Shown: piece by piece, positions 51,931 to 60,856 of the stretch
How positions within the stretch are numbered: the first letter of the stretch is position 1
Layout of the letters: the number at the start of each line of letters is the position of its first letter
The notes under the pieces: generated by a model
Seen by the model: only the letters and a program-made list of their open reading frames with translations
The model's database searches: none
Told to the model about the DNA's origin: nothing
Source of the DNA: Rickettsiella endosymbiont of Miltochrista miniata
GTDB taxonomy: Bacteria > Pseudomonadota > Gammaproteobacteria > Diplorickettsiales > Diplorickettsiaceae
Length of the DNA stretch: 64,000 nt
Assembly: GCF_964031245.1 (NCBI RefSeq)
Contig: NZ_OZ035017.1
Span: 1,085,402-1,149,401, forward strand
Direction of reading: 5' to 3'
Program-made: the position numbers and the translations under genes

Positions 51931-54495
51931 TCAGGGACTACATTGCGCATGACTTGTAGCTGCACTTGGCTCACTGACTTCTAAAGCTTGAACGTGGCTG
52001 CCAAAAAACGAACTGTTTGATCCACTTCCTTTCATTTCTTCACGCTTTGCTACTACTGAAAGGTCTTGTTTCTCAACAACTCCTGCACCAAAACTATAGG
52101 AATACATTTCTAAAAATTTTTGTATAAAGAAAGGGAACCGATTGCATTCAGTAAAAATAGTAAAGTGCGGTACTTTATCATTGGGTGTATGGTTATTTGA
52201 AAAATAATCCACTAGCTCCTTAGCCCGATACCGAGGAAGCATTACTTCATCACCACTATGCAATAACAGATTGAATTTTTCGATGTTCGAACCATCAGGA
52301 TCATCTTCTGCAGTACTGTTGTCGTAAGCTTGGTACTTTCTCTTTAAAACATCATAATCATCAACAAAATCGTAGTTATTCTCACGTTCACCCATAAATA
52401 AATATATTTTAGTATGAGGAGGATAATAATTTTCTTCATTACCTGTTGGGTTTATTGAGTCCGCCCATAAACTGAGTGAACGGGCTAAACCTAAGGAAGG
52501 AGAAGATCCTTTATTTTCTTCAAGCGCACATAGCGCTAAATTTCCTATGTTTTTTAGTATCAATTCTCTGTCTTCTGCCTTTTCTATCGATTTATTTTCA
52601 AAAATAATCGTAGAGCTGGTATTGTAAGAAATTAAACTAAAGTTAATCCCACTCGCGCTACTCTGCACTAAATTCAGCATAAACTTTTTAGCGCGGAGGA
52701 AAGTTTCTTCACTAAAGCCTTGCGTTGACGTAGAACATACAAAAATATGCTGGCAATCTGCAGCTTGGTTCACTGGACTTATATCCATTTGAAGTTGTGA
52801 ATAATCATCTCCTGTTTTAAGATAGTCAGTTAATAAACTATCTTTTTCAAATAGTACAATGCTACTCTTTTTTACGCCCTGGTCATAAGGTCCGGGTGGT
52901 AACAAAGATTTAGTATACGCATAGTTTTTTTCTGCGTTCTCCTTTAGAGCCCGTATAGTAGATTTTTCATAACGACAAGGAGGTAGTTGAATGCTACCGG
53001 TTTTATCGTTCACGACCAAGAATAGATAAGGCTTTTTGATGCTACCCTCTTCTTCATCTATCTCAGCGAAATCATGCAAACTAAATGGATCAATTAACTG
53101 CTTTTCCTGCGCAGTATTTCTATTTCCGCGAAATGTGGTGTGACTTGCACTCGCTGATGATTCTGAAATTAATTTAGCGCCGATTTCCTTGCTGAGTTTT
53201 TTTCCTTCTACTATTTCCTTGAGTCTTAATCGGAGTTTATTATAGTTTGGATCATTGTTGGGCTCGCAATGCAATGCTGCATCCTGAATATCGATCGTGT
53301 GCTCTCTCGATACATTCCATCTCCCGTCTCGAATCTTTTCAAATCCTCGCTCGGTCGTCCAGGGTATCATTCTAAATAAAGCCAGCGCCTTATTCTTGTC
53401 TGATAATGATAGTGAGCCAGTAAAGGATTGTTTCTCAAAATTAGCTATTGCAGATTCAAAGTAGGGTATCAATATTTCATCGCAAAATCCGATTTGATGA
53501 TTAACGGCCAGCGGTTCTGAATTACTTCTCACCATACCCATATTAACTTCTCTTGCATTAAAAAACGCATCCACAGCGGTTTTGTCTAAAAATCCTCCTG
53601 CCATTAAATCATCGGGAGTTAAGCTAATACTAAACCTTTCCGTAATATCGACGCTCGCTATTGGAATACAAATATACTGATTTAATGATCTTATTATCAA
53701 ATCCACTGACACCCATTCGCCTTTTAATTGATGTACAATTTTATCTTTTTCGTCCACCAAAGAAGCTGTATTCGAATTTTTTATATGCATCCATGGTGAC
53801 TTATTCAGTAACTGCACCACATACGAAGCGTCATATTTTTCACCTATCCCCAAACCGATAATCCTAGGCAAGCTCTCTCGCTTATCAAGAAAAGTTCGCA
53901 TGACCGATGGAGCAGGTCCTGCTTTCCGGTCATTAACTCCATCGGTTAATAAAAATATAAGCCCATCTTGCACGTTGGTCTCTTTATTCTCATCAAGCGC
54001 TAATACTTCTAATACGCCTAGATCGATGCGCGTACCCCAACTTAACATTACTTGATTTAAAAAATTTTCTAATTTTTTTTCTGTTAATTCTGCTATTGGC
54101 TGAAATGTAAAAATACGGGTAACTTTACTACTGAAACTGATTAAACTAATTAAAGCTTTTGCATCTGATTCTCTAATGAAATTAATGAGACTTTTAATCG
54201 AACTTTTAGCCATTTCTATTCTTTCACGCCGCATACTGCTACTTACATCCAGCACGATGGCATGATGCACAATTTTTGCAGTAGGCGAAACAGAGACAGA
54301 AGGCGCACGAAAGCAAGTTTCTAAACGAAGTAATTTATCAGTTTCTTTTGCAATTGGATCGTGCGGAACAGGTGAAAAGATTTGTATTTGGGTTTCTGCA
54401 AGAGAATAATCTAATTTCTGTGGAGAGATCGATAAAGTAATGCTTGGCGTAGTGTTAGTTTGATTCTCTGAATTCATTTTTTTTCTCCTTTTCAA
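51931..54495 (-). CDS. Large von Willebrand factor A domain protein
   Basis: 854 residues. A vWA domain at about 75-245 keeps the MIDAS metal site: IVLDVSSSMRRERIEMAKSS (DxSxS), WGTRIDLGVLEVLAL (Thr) and FLLTDGVNDRKAG (Asp). It is followed by beta-rich stretches and, at about 575-830, a second region with vWA-like order but no full MIDAS (IFVCSTSTQGFSEETFLRAK, then LVQSSASGINFSLISYN). No signal peptide or membrane segment. GGAG ribosome site before the ATG. vWA proteins bind partners via a divalent metal; target unknown. Lies in the second orphan block, so an effector role is possible. Confidence 0.8.
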   Translation of the reverse strand: MKRRKKMNSENQTNTTPSITLSISPQKLDYSLAETQIQIFSPVPHDPIAKETDKLLRLETCFRAPSVSVSPTAKIVHHAIVLDVSSSMRRERIEMAKSSIKSLINFIRESDAKALISLISFSSKVTRIFTFQPIAELTEKKLENFLNQVMLSWGTRIDLGVLEVLALDENKETNVQDGLIFLLTDGVNDRKAGPAPSVMRTFLDKRESLPRIIGLGIGEKYDASYVVQLLNKSPWMHIKNSNTASLVDEKDKIVHQLKGEWVSVDLIIRSLNQYICIPIASVDITERFSISLTPDDLMAGGFLDKTAVDAFFNAREVNMGMVRSNSEPLAVNHQIGFCDEILIPYFESAIANFEKQSFTGSLSLSDKNKALALFRMIPWTTERGFEKIRDGRWNVSREHTIDIQDAALHCEPNNDPNYNKLRLRLKEIVEGKKLSKEIGAKLISESSASASHTTFRGNRNTAQEKQLIDPFSLHDFAEIDEEEGSIKKPYLFLVVNDKTGSIQLPPCRYEKSTIRALKENAEKNYAYTKSLLPPGPYDQGVKKSSIVLFEKDSLLTDYLKTGDDYSQLQMDISPVNQAADCQHIFVCSTSTQGFSEETFLRAKKFMLNLVQSSASGINFSLISYNTSSTIIFENKSIEKAEDRELILKNIGNLALCALEENKGSSPSLGLARSLSLWADSINPTGNEENYYPPHTKIYLFMGERENNYDFVDDYDVLKRKYQAYDNSTAEDDPDGSNIEKFNLLLHSGDEVMLPRYRAKELVDYFSNNHTPNDKVPHFTIFTECNRFPFFIQKFLEMYSYSFGAGVVEKQDLSVVAKREEMKGSGSNSSFFGSHVQALEVSEPSAATSHAQCSP

Positions 54496-54674
54496 AATAA
54501 CAAATGTGATCTGATATTAGTCCATCAATGGACGAGTAAGCAAGCCATTAAATATATTTAATTTAAATTAAATAAGAAGAAGATTTACCTCATATTATCG
54601 ACTTTAAAAAATATATTTTAGTTTTAAAATATTCATGTAAAATTATTAATAAAATAATTTTTTAGGAATTTTTT

Positions 54675-55949
54675 ATGCAGGATTATATTAAGCTGAACGT
54701 ATTAGAAGGATCATTACAAGTAATTAAAGAAAATAAAATACCTGTTCCAAAAGAAAATGAAATTATTTATGATGCGAGTGCATTATTCGAAAAGCCACTC
54801 GAAAAGTCAGAAGCATTTAAGCTTGATAAATTCTCCAACTTATATAAAAAAAGTCTTGGATACGTCAAAGAGCGAAATATGGGGGATTATGGAAAAGGGA
54901 TATTTACCAAAGGATGGGTTCTTAGCAGTGTAATATTTTTACCTTATACCGGATTGTATATTTCATCGGAGTTGGAAAAAGAACACATTGTAGGTGAGCT
55001 ATACCATTCCAGATATAATTTGCGCACCGGTCATCAAATAACTTGCCTAACAAAAGAAAATTTAGGTTTAGCACATAGTGCTCAGCATTTACCTACTCTA
55101 GAAAATAGAAGAAACGATAGCGCCATCTGTGCTAATTTAATGACTACGCTTATTCACATAAAAATAAAATTTAACAAGAAAATTAATTATTTACATGTAA
55201 TTGTTCTTAGAAATGAAGAGGATCTCAAAGCTAATTCCTTATTGGGTTATGACTATGGTTTTATTTATTGGAAGAATATTAAATCACCTTATGTGGAATG
55301 GGATTTAAAAGGACATATAGTTAATAAAGTGGCTCTGCTTGAAACAAAATTCAAAGAAGAAAGCCTGGTGTTAACAGTGAGTCAAACTCCAAAAACTAAG
55401 TATTTCCAGCTGCCAGAGCCCTATATGGTGATATTTCCCAAAGGAATTCGAGAAGAGCTTTTCAATCCCGATAAATTACAGATCAATTTACCTGTAATGC
55501 TGGTATCAACAGAATTAATAAAATTGTTTAAAAATGAAAAAACACTTCTCGTTTTACCCATTGTTAATTTTTTACAAGCGAACCATATAAAACCTTTTTT
55601 TAAAGATAGCCAACCTAAGTATGTTTTGGATAATGATATGTTATACTTAGAAACAGAATTTCTTGAAAATTTAACTGCCTGTGAGTTAGAGAGACTTATT
55701 CCCGCCTTGAATGTACCTGAAATTATCTTTAATGGCGTGGATAAAAAGTACATGCAAGAAGAAAATACTGGAATTTCCAGTGAGTTAAGTGAATTGCTTG
55801 AAATTTTAAAACTATCTGAAATCACACCAGATAATTCCGGCCAAAAATTAAAATCGCCTGGATCGAGCCAATTTTTTAAACCTGCGAATAATGAATCAGA
55901 AGCGAGTTGTTCACACCAAGCAAGTATAACTAAAAAAAACATTCCATAG
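54675..55949 (+). CDS. Orphan protein with a possible SET-like domain
   Basis: 424 residues. Residues about 70-200 recall a SET methyltransferase fold: DYGKGIFTKGWVLSSVIFLP then YTGLYI (compare G-G-F-A...G-I--Y-G), ENLGLAHSAQHLPTLENRRN (compare NHS--PN), and NEEDLKANSLLGYDYGFIYW (compare GEELT-DYG--YW). The canonical Asn-His pair is only partly kept (AHS), so activity is uncertain. The rest is unrecognised; the C-terminus is Ser/Glu-rich. No signal peptide. Divergent from the vWA gene; followed after 10 bp by the gene at 55960. Confidence 0.6.
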   Translation: MQDYIKLNVLEGSLQVIKENKIPVPKENEIIYDASALFEKPLEKSEAFKLDKFSNLYKKSLGYVKERNMGDYGKGIFTKGWVLSSVIFLPYTGLYISSELEKEHIVGELYHSRYNLRTGHQITCLTKENLGLAHSAQHLPTLENRRNDSAICANLMTTLIHIKIKFNKKINYLHVIVLRNEEDLKANSLLGYDYGFIYWKNIKSPYVEWDLKGHIVNKVALLETKFKEESLVLTVSQTPKTKYFQLPEPYMVIFPKGIREELFNPDKLQINLPVMLVSTELIKLFKNEKTLLVLPIVNFLQANHIKPFFKDSQPKYVLDNDMLYLETEFLENLTACELERLIPALNVPEIIFNGVDKKYMQEENTGISSELSELLEILKLSEITPDNSGQKLKSPGSSQFFKPANNESEASCSHQASITKKNIP

Positions 55950-55959
55950 AGATAAAGCA

Positions 55960-56934
55960 ATGCCTAAAAAAAGAAAATCAATGCAAACGAAGCAAAGCAA
56001 TGACTGTAGTTATCTCTATTGGCTATTAGGCGCATTTGCTTCAGGTCTATTCCTAGCGGTTGTATATGCTTTGTTGCGTAATCAATCTAACATGGCTTTA
56101 AGTAATCAAACGGTAGCGCTTTCCGATGCCCCTATTCTCACGCAGTTCTTTCCTGCTCCTATAGACAATAGCATCAAATGGCAAGCTTCGATCAAATTTT
56201 CTATGGATAAATCTTTTGCAAATACCAACGATCGGACGATAATTCTTGATTATATAAAGCAACAGAAAAAAATATTGTCCTCAACTTCGCTAACCCCCGC
56301 AAATAAATTGGCGTTGTCTAAGACAACCATTCATTGGGTTCCCTATTCTTCGGCTCAGCACCCTAAAGGCGGTATTATAGGAGGCTTTGTTTCAGCACCC
56401 CGACAAATAGACATTGTGCTGCAGAAAAAATTGGCTACAGAGGAACTTCGATCAATTTTATTAAATGAATTACACCATGTTACAGTAGCTGATATTAATC
56501 TGTATAGAATTAGTAACGAGCTAGTAAAAGCATTTCTAATAGAAAAAGGCTTTATTATGTACCCTTTCCTTACCGAACAAGGAAAAATGGATGAAAAATT
56601 AAAATCGGAATTAAGTATAGCCGTTGATGAATTTTTCAAGCATGTGGAGCATATTAAAGAGTTATTTAACAAAAAACAGCGTAATGCTTCAGAAGAGAGA
56701 GAATTCAGTACATTCCTTAAAACCATAGAAGTTTATCATCCTAAAATTTACCGTTTGATTAGCCCTGATGGCACAGTAGATTTTATGAAAATGGATTTTT
56801 CAGGCTTGGATAAAAATTCGCCGCTGAAAAAAATGGACTCTATTTTTTTAGACATAAAAGGATGCCTATTGTCCATGCGAAAACAGGTAAGATTGAACTA
56901 TTACTTTCAGCGAATAGAGATAACACGCCCTTAG
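55960..56934 (+). CDS. Orphan membrane-anchored protein, probably cut short by a frameshift
   Basis: 324 residues as read. A single membrane anchor at about 20-43 (YLYWLLGAFASGLFLAVVYA) follows a basic N-terminus. The soluble part has the segment LRSILLNELHHVTVADINLY near residue 170, which looks like a zincin helix whose first His is Asn (NELHH). The last 25 residues (MRKQVRLNYYFQRIEITRP) are basic and unlike the rest, while the overlapping frame at 56862 reads more naturally, so a frameshift at A7 (56827-56833) or T7 (56843-56849) is likely. Confidence 0.55.
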   Translation: MPKKRKSMQTKQSNDCSYLYWLLGAFASGLFLAVVYALLRNQSNMALSNQTVALSDAPILTQFFPAPIDNSIKWQASIKFSMDKSFANTNDRTIILDYIKQQKKILSSTSLTPANKLALSKTTIHWVPYSSAQHPKGGIIGGFVSAPRQIDIVLQKKLATEELRSILLNELHHVTVADINLYRISNELVKAFLIEKGFIMYPFLTEQGKMDEKLKSELSIAVDEFFKHVEHIKELFNKKQRNASEEREFSTFLKTIEVYHPKIYRLISPDGTVDFMKMDFSGLDKNSPLKKMDSIFLDIKGCLLSMRKQVRLNYYFQRIEITRP

Positions 56935-57230
56935 AACTCGCCCGCGCATTTTTATATGACATTACGCATAGCTATAACAAAATAAATACACTCTATGGAA
57001 ATATCATGAAAAGCGAAGGCGTCAGTGAAAATCAACGACATTCTAGTTTCTTACATGAGATCTCAAGCGAGATAGACGAACGACTTACTCTTAAAATGAA
57101 ACAAGTCTTTGCCAAACGTTTTAAAAATTATTTTGATAATTATGCTCGATCTTATTTAACGGATCAAGATACTACTCATCCTATTCATAGCCCCACGCTC
57201 ATGAGGCCAGGGATGAAAGAGACCTATTAG
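56862..57230 (+). CDS. Orphan reading frame, likely the C-terminal part of the gene at 55960
   Basis: 122 residues from the ATG, or continuous from 56814. It overlaps the previous gene by 73 bp in another frame. The sequence (IVHAKTGKIELLLSANRDNT, then PLELARAFLYDITHSYNKIN) is a normal soluble helical protein. No good ribosome site stands before the ATG (AAAAGG directly adjacent). Either the 3' part of a split gene or a separate small protein made by translational coupling. Confidence 0.5.
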   Translation: MPIVHAKTGKIELLLSANRDNTPLELARAFLYDITHSYNKINTLYGNIMKSEGVSENQRHSSFLHEISSEIDERLTLKMKQVFAKRFKNYFDNYARSYLTDQDTTHPIHSPTLMRPGMKETY

Positions 57231-57237
57231 ATTTTAC

Positions 57238-57313
57238 TGGTGGGCCGTGATGGAATCGAACCATCGACCAATAGATTAAAAGTCTACTGCTCTACCAACT
57301 GAGCTAACGGCCC
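57238..57313 (-). tRNA. tRNA-Lys (anticodon UUU)
   Basis: Minus strand: acceptor GGGCCGT / ACGGCCC, D-arm GCTCAGTTGGTAGAGC, anticodon stem GTAGA / TCTAT with loop CTTTTAA (anticodon TTT), T-arm GATGG-TTCGATT-CCATC, discriminator A and encoded CCA. 76 bases. Confidence 0.97.
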
Positions 57314-57332
57314 CGCGAAAACGGAAGCCGAG

Positions 57333-57361
57333 ATTGTAGACAATTTGCTAGTGAATAGCAA
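57333..57361 (-). promoter_or_regulatory. Promoter of tRNA-Lys
   Basis: Minus strand: TTGCTA, 17-bp spacer, TACAAT, ending 20 bp before the tRNA 5' end. Confidence 0.7.
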
Positions 57362-57454
57362 TCCTAATGCACATTTTTTTTCGATTACTCTGGCCATTGA
57401 GAGCAGCGATTCATATCATTTAAGCTTCAAATAACCCTAATATAAATGTTAGGT

Positions 57455-58708
57455 CTATAAAATTCCTGAAATCCCACCGAACAAACCAAACGAAGCGGTG
57501 ATTAATAAAATTACTCCAACTAATAAAGCATAAACGGGTTTTAAACGAAATTCTTTTGGTAAGGTACGCAGTGCTAGCAGATACAAAAATCCCAATACTA
57601 TCGGCAATAATATGGCATTCATAACCTCAACACCGACACTTAGATTTACTAAATTTACACTGCGGGACGCTACCAATATTGCACCTAAGATCAATATTAA
57701 GGTATAAATTCCGTAAAACCAGGGCGCTTCTTTAGGATGGTGCTCTAAGGAGCGGCGAAAACCCATCACCTCCCCTAAGCCCCAAGCAGCGGTTAAAGAA
57801 ACTACAATACTGGCAACTAATGCCGCACCTGTCATTCCTAGCGCAAATAACACTCGACCGGTGGTAAAACCTAAACTGGGAGTAAGGGCATGACTAATTT
57901 GTTGGACCGTATTCAGAGGGGCTTGGGGATTTATTTTACCTATGGTCGCCGCAGTCGCAATTAATAAGGACGCCATGATCAATTGCGTAATGATGGCTCC
58001 TATGGCGGTATCCCAACGGGCTATACGTAAATGACTGGCATTCAGTCCTTTATCCAACACTGCTGATTGTTGATAAAAAATCATCCACGGCATAATCACC
58101 GCACCAATATTTCCAGCCAGCAAATAGAGGTAAGATTTATTTTGCCAAGGAATATTGGTAAAGCCGCTAAGTATTTCATGTCCTACCGGCCTAGCATCCC
58201 AAGCGACCCATAAAAATACCAATTCGAATAATCCTATTAAAATAGCAATCCGTTCAACCGAACGATAAGACCCGGTCCAGGCGACGATAGTCAAAAAAGC
58301 GACGGCTAAGGACAAGGTTTCCCAGGCCGGAATATTGAAGAGTGCTCCAACCCCCGCCAACCCACTAAATTCACTGAGTATGGCACCAATGCAGGAAACC
58401 ACTAAGGTCGAAACCGATAACCATGCCCAAGTTTTGCCAAAATAATGCTTAATTAATTCGCCATGACCCATACCCGTGGCAATACCTAAACGCACGGTTA
58501 ATTCCTGGGCGATATACAGTATCGGCATCAAAATAAACTGTAAAGCCAGTAACTTATACCCCCAGACGGCACCACTTTGGGCGGCAGTAATTAAACTCCC
58601 GGCATCAGTATCGGCCAACATCACCACCAAACCTGGGCCCAATATACTCAGCCAAAGTAGCGGCTTTTTTAAGGAACGTGTTTTTTTTAAAATTTGCGAA
58701 ACAGACAT
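57455..58708 (-). CDS. Nramp-family divalent metal transporter, non-canonical metal site
   Basis: 417 residues, eleven or so helices. Helix 1 reads LGPGLVVMLADTDAGSLITA, where canonical MntH has DPGN: the Asp is kept but Asn is replaced by Ser (DAGS). Helix 6 reads AVIMPWMIFYQQSAV in place of MPHNLYLHS: the metal-binding Met is kept, His is Trp. Other family stretches: IAQELTVRLGIATGMGHGEL, and WDTAIGAIITQLIMAS. A Fur box stands upstream, so iron (or manganese) uptake is likely, but specificity may differ from MntH. A repair start or fusion is not evident. Confidence 0.85.
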   Translation of the reverse strand: MSVSQILKKTRSLKKPLLWLSILGPGLVVMLADTDAGSLITAAQSGAVWGYKLLALQFILMPILYIAQELTVRLGIATGMGHGELIKHYFGKTWAWLSVSTLVVSCIGAILSEFSGLAGVGALFNIPAWETLSLAVAFLTIVAWTGSYRSVERIAILIGLFELVFLWVAWDARPVGHEILSGFTNIPWQNKSYLYLLAGNIGAVIMPWMIFYQQSAVLDKGLNASHLRIARWDTAIGAIITQLIMASLLIATAATIGKINPQAPLNTVQQISHALTPSLGFTTGRVLFALGMTGAALVASIVVSLTAAWGLGEVMGFRRSLEHHPKEAPWFYGIYTLILILGAILVASRSVNLVNLSVGVEVMNAILLPIVLGFLYLLALRTLPKEFRLKPVYALLVGVILLITASFGLFGGISGIL

Positions 58709-58770
58709 ACCTATCGGTTATTTTTAGAATTATTCTTGGTATTTTAGCAATAACCATAGCGACTATCAAT

Positions 58771-58789
58771 ACTAATGATAATCATTATC
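58771..58789 (-). promoter_or_regulatory. Fur box upstream of the Nramp-type gene
   Basis: ACTAATGATAATCATTATC matches the 19-base consensus GATAATGATAATCATTATC at 17 positions and contains the perfect palindrome TGATAATCATTATCA. It is 63 bp upstream of the Nramp start, so iron-dependent repression is expected. Confidence 0.8.
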
Positions 58790-58865
58790 AATTAGCGCTA
58801 CTCAGTTACTTACATTGAAAAACTGATTTCTGTAAGCAATGGAAGCATCCAAAGCTTAGCGACAA

Positions 58866-60851
58866 TTAAAGTCTAGGCGTTATTTTTTTCGAATGAATGG
58901 CCCAATAGAAGCTGGCCGCTAAGCCTAATAAACTTAGAAAACCGAGCAAGTTGGCGAGTGCCTGCCAACCCACGGGAAAAATAGCAAATAAGCGGGTATT
59001 TCCAGTAATAGATAAAGGGATGGCGAGTAATACATCCATCAACGCGGCACCTGCTACTAATCCGCAACTGAGTAAAATCGCATCGTGTTGTTGAAAATTC
59101 GGTTGCGATGCGGCACCTTTATCAATTTTTTTTTGTAAAAATAATTTAACACTATAAGCAAACAAACTCCCGATAAATAAGGGAGTGGAAGAACTTAAAG
59201 GTAAATAAATTCCCATGCCTACGCCTAGCAAAGAAATATTAATTTTGGTCAGTGTATTCACAAGAATTAATACCAGCATAATAGCCGCACCCAACCCTAA
59301 CATGTTCCAGGGCAAATCATGATTAAATACACCTTGGGTTAAGCCGGCCATCATAGCGGCAGGTGGCGCCGATAAGCTTTGTTGGAGATCCATACCCGCA
59401 TGCGGTAATACGTTGGTAAGTCCATACACATTAAAAAGTAATTGCATTACCATTGGAATGACTAAAGCAGCTATGAGCACACCCAGTATTAGCATGACTT
59501 GTTGCTGCCAAGGAGCTGCACCAATAAGATGCCCTACTTTCAAATCTTGAATATTATCATTTGCAATACATGCGGCACCGGCTACTACCGCTCCGATGAT
59601 GATGGTCACAGCCGCTGCATTGAGTAATTGTGAACTTAACAATTCATGTCCTTTGAAAAACAACAATAAGCGTAAAATTAATGCCATGAATAATAGGCCT
59701 GAAATAACGATGGCCGATCCTGGACTAGCTGTTACACCTACTAAACCGGAAAAATAACCGCAGAGCGCTGCAAACACAAAACCTATTACCAACACATACA
59801 GAACTGCACCGATGATAAATAATTGCGGCAATGAAAACATTAAACTGTGAATAGGTAATAAATAATCGAATAAAAAATAAATACTCACAATAACCAAACC
59901 TAAACCCGCGAGTAGATAATTCAATGGTATATCTTGCTCAGTAGGCAATAATGGCGCTTTTAATGGTTGAAACAAACCTTGCAGTGATAAACGCAAGCTA
60001 AGATAAAAAGGATGGAATAAATTTAATAAAGTCCATAATCCGGCCGCTAGCATTGCGCCTAAACCAATATAATGAATATCGCTTGCGTATGCGGTTAAAT
60101 TTTTTGCCAAAATAAAAGTGTTACCCGCCGGAATAAAATAACTTAATAAGGGCAGAGTTATTCCCCAAGCAACAAATGCTCCTAACAACAAGCTTAGACC
60201 TACATTCCAACCAATTAAATAACCCACACCGATTAAGGCCGGCGCAAAGCCAAAACCAAAGCCAATAATATTAGTTTGTCCAAATACGATCCATTTTTCA
60301 GTGGATACCGCAATAACTTTTAAACCGGTTTGCGCGAATTCCAAGCCAGCACCCAAACTTGTACCGACTAACATTTTCTTAATATGAAAGCTTTGTTTTT
60401 GACTTAACTGTAATACTTCGGATATCGCGCGCGCTTCCGGAAAATAAAGTTGTGGCGTATTGATCAAAATTTTACGTAGCGGAATCGAAAATAAAATACC
60501 TAATAATCCACCTAATAAAGCAATCGCACAATTTGCAAAATAAGGAAAATAATGCCAATAACCAATGATGACTAACGCAGGAATGGTAAATACTATGCCG
60601 CCGGCAACCGCTTCTCCGGCAGATGCAGCGGTCTGAATCAGATTAGCTTCAAAAATATTCCCGTTATGGAACAAACGTAGTATTGACATCGCTAATATGG
60701 CTGCAGGAATCGACGCTGAAGGTAAGATCCCCACTTTTAAAGCAAGGTAAGTACTTGACGCAGCCAATAATATGGCTAAAAAAATCCCTAAGACTATCAC
60801 TCTTAAGGTAATAACACCAACTGACTGTTTCTTATCCTCTTGCATGAGCAT
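58866..60851 (-). CDS. OPT family oligopeptide transporter
   Basis: 661 residues, about 15 membrane helices. Family signatures near the N-terminus: SSTYLALKVGILPSASIPAA, then FEANLIQTAASAGEAVAGGI; later GTSLGAGLEFAQTGLKVI, SGLVGVTASPGSAIVISGL and ANDNIQDLKVGHLIGAAPWQ. Bacterial OPT proteins take up peptides or metal chelates by proton symport. The substrate is not known; proximity to the Fur-controlled Nramp gene (157 bp downstream) could point to metal-chelate uptake, but the Fur box lies after this gene, not before it. Confidence 0.92.
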   Translation of the reverse strand: MLMQEDKKQSVGVITLRVIVLGIFLAILLAASSTYLALKVGILPSASIPAAILAMSILRLFHNGNIFEANLIQTAASAGEAVAGGIVFTIPALVIIGYWHYFPYFANCAIALLGGLLGILFSIPLRKILINTPQLYFPEARAISEVLQLSQKQSFHIKKMLVGTSLGAGLEFAQTGLKVIAVSTEKWIVFGQTNIIGFGFGFAPALIGVGYLIGWNVGLSLLLGAFVAWGITLPLLSYFIPAGNTFILAKNLTAYASDIHYIGLGAMLAAGLWTLLNLFHPFYLSLRLSLQGLFQPLKAPLLPTEQDIPLNYLLAGLGLVIVSIYFLFDYLLPIHSLMFSLPQLFIIGAVLYVLVIGFVFAALCGYFSGLVGVTASPGSAIVISGLLFMALILRLLLFFKGHELLSSQLLNAAAVTIIIGAVVAGAACIANDNIQDLKVGHLIGAAPWQQQVMLILGVLIAALVIPMVMQLLFNVYGLTNVLPHAGMDLQQSLSAPPAAMMAGLTQGVFNHDLPWNMLGLGAAIMLVLILVNTLTKINISLLGVGMGIYLPLSSSTPLFIGSLFAYSVKLFLQKKIDKGAASQPNFQQHDAILLSCGLVAGAALMDVLLAIPLSITGNTRLFAIFPVGWQALANLLGFLSLLGLAASFYWAIHSKKITPRL

Positions 60852-60856
60852 TCAAT

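Noticed and set aside
54541-54640. Several TTAA words between the vWA and SET-like genes
   Set aside because: All spacings are 5, 10 or 20 bp, none 11; explained by local A/T richness.
50444-57313. Complete genomic island with att sites at tRNA-Lys
   Set aside because: No integrase, no direct repeat of the tRNA 3' end found on the other side; kept only as a positional suggestion.
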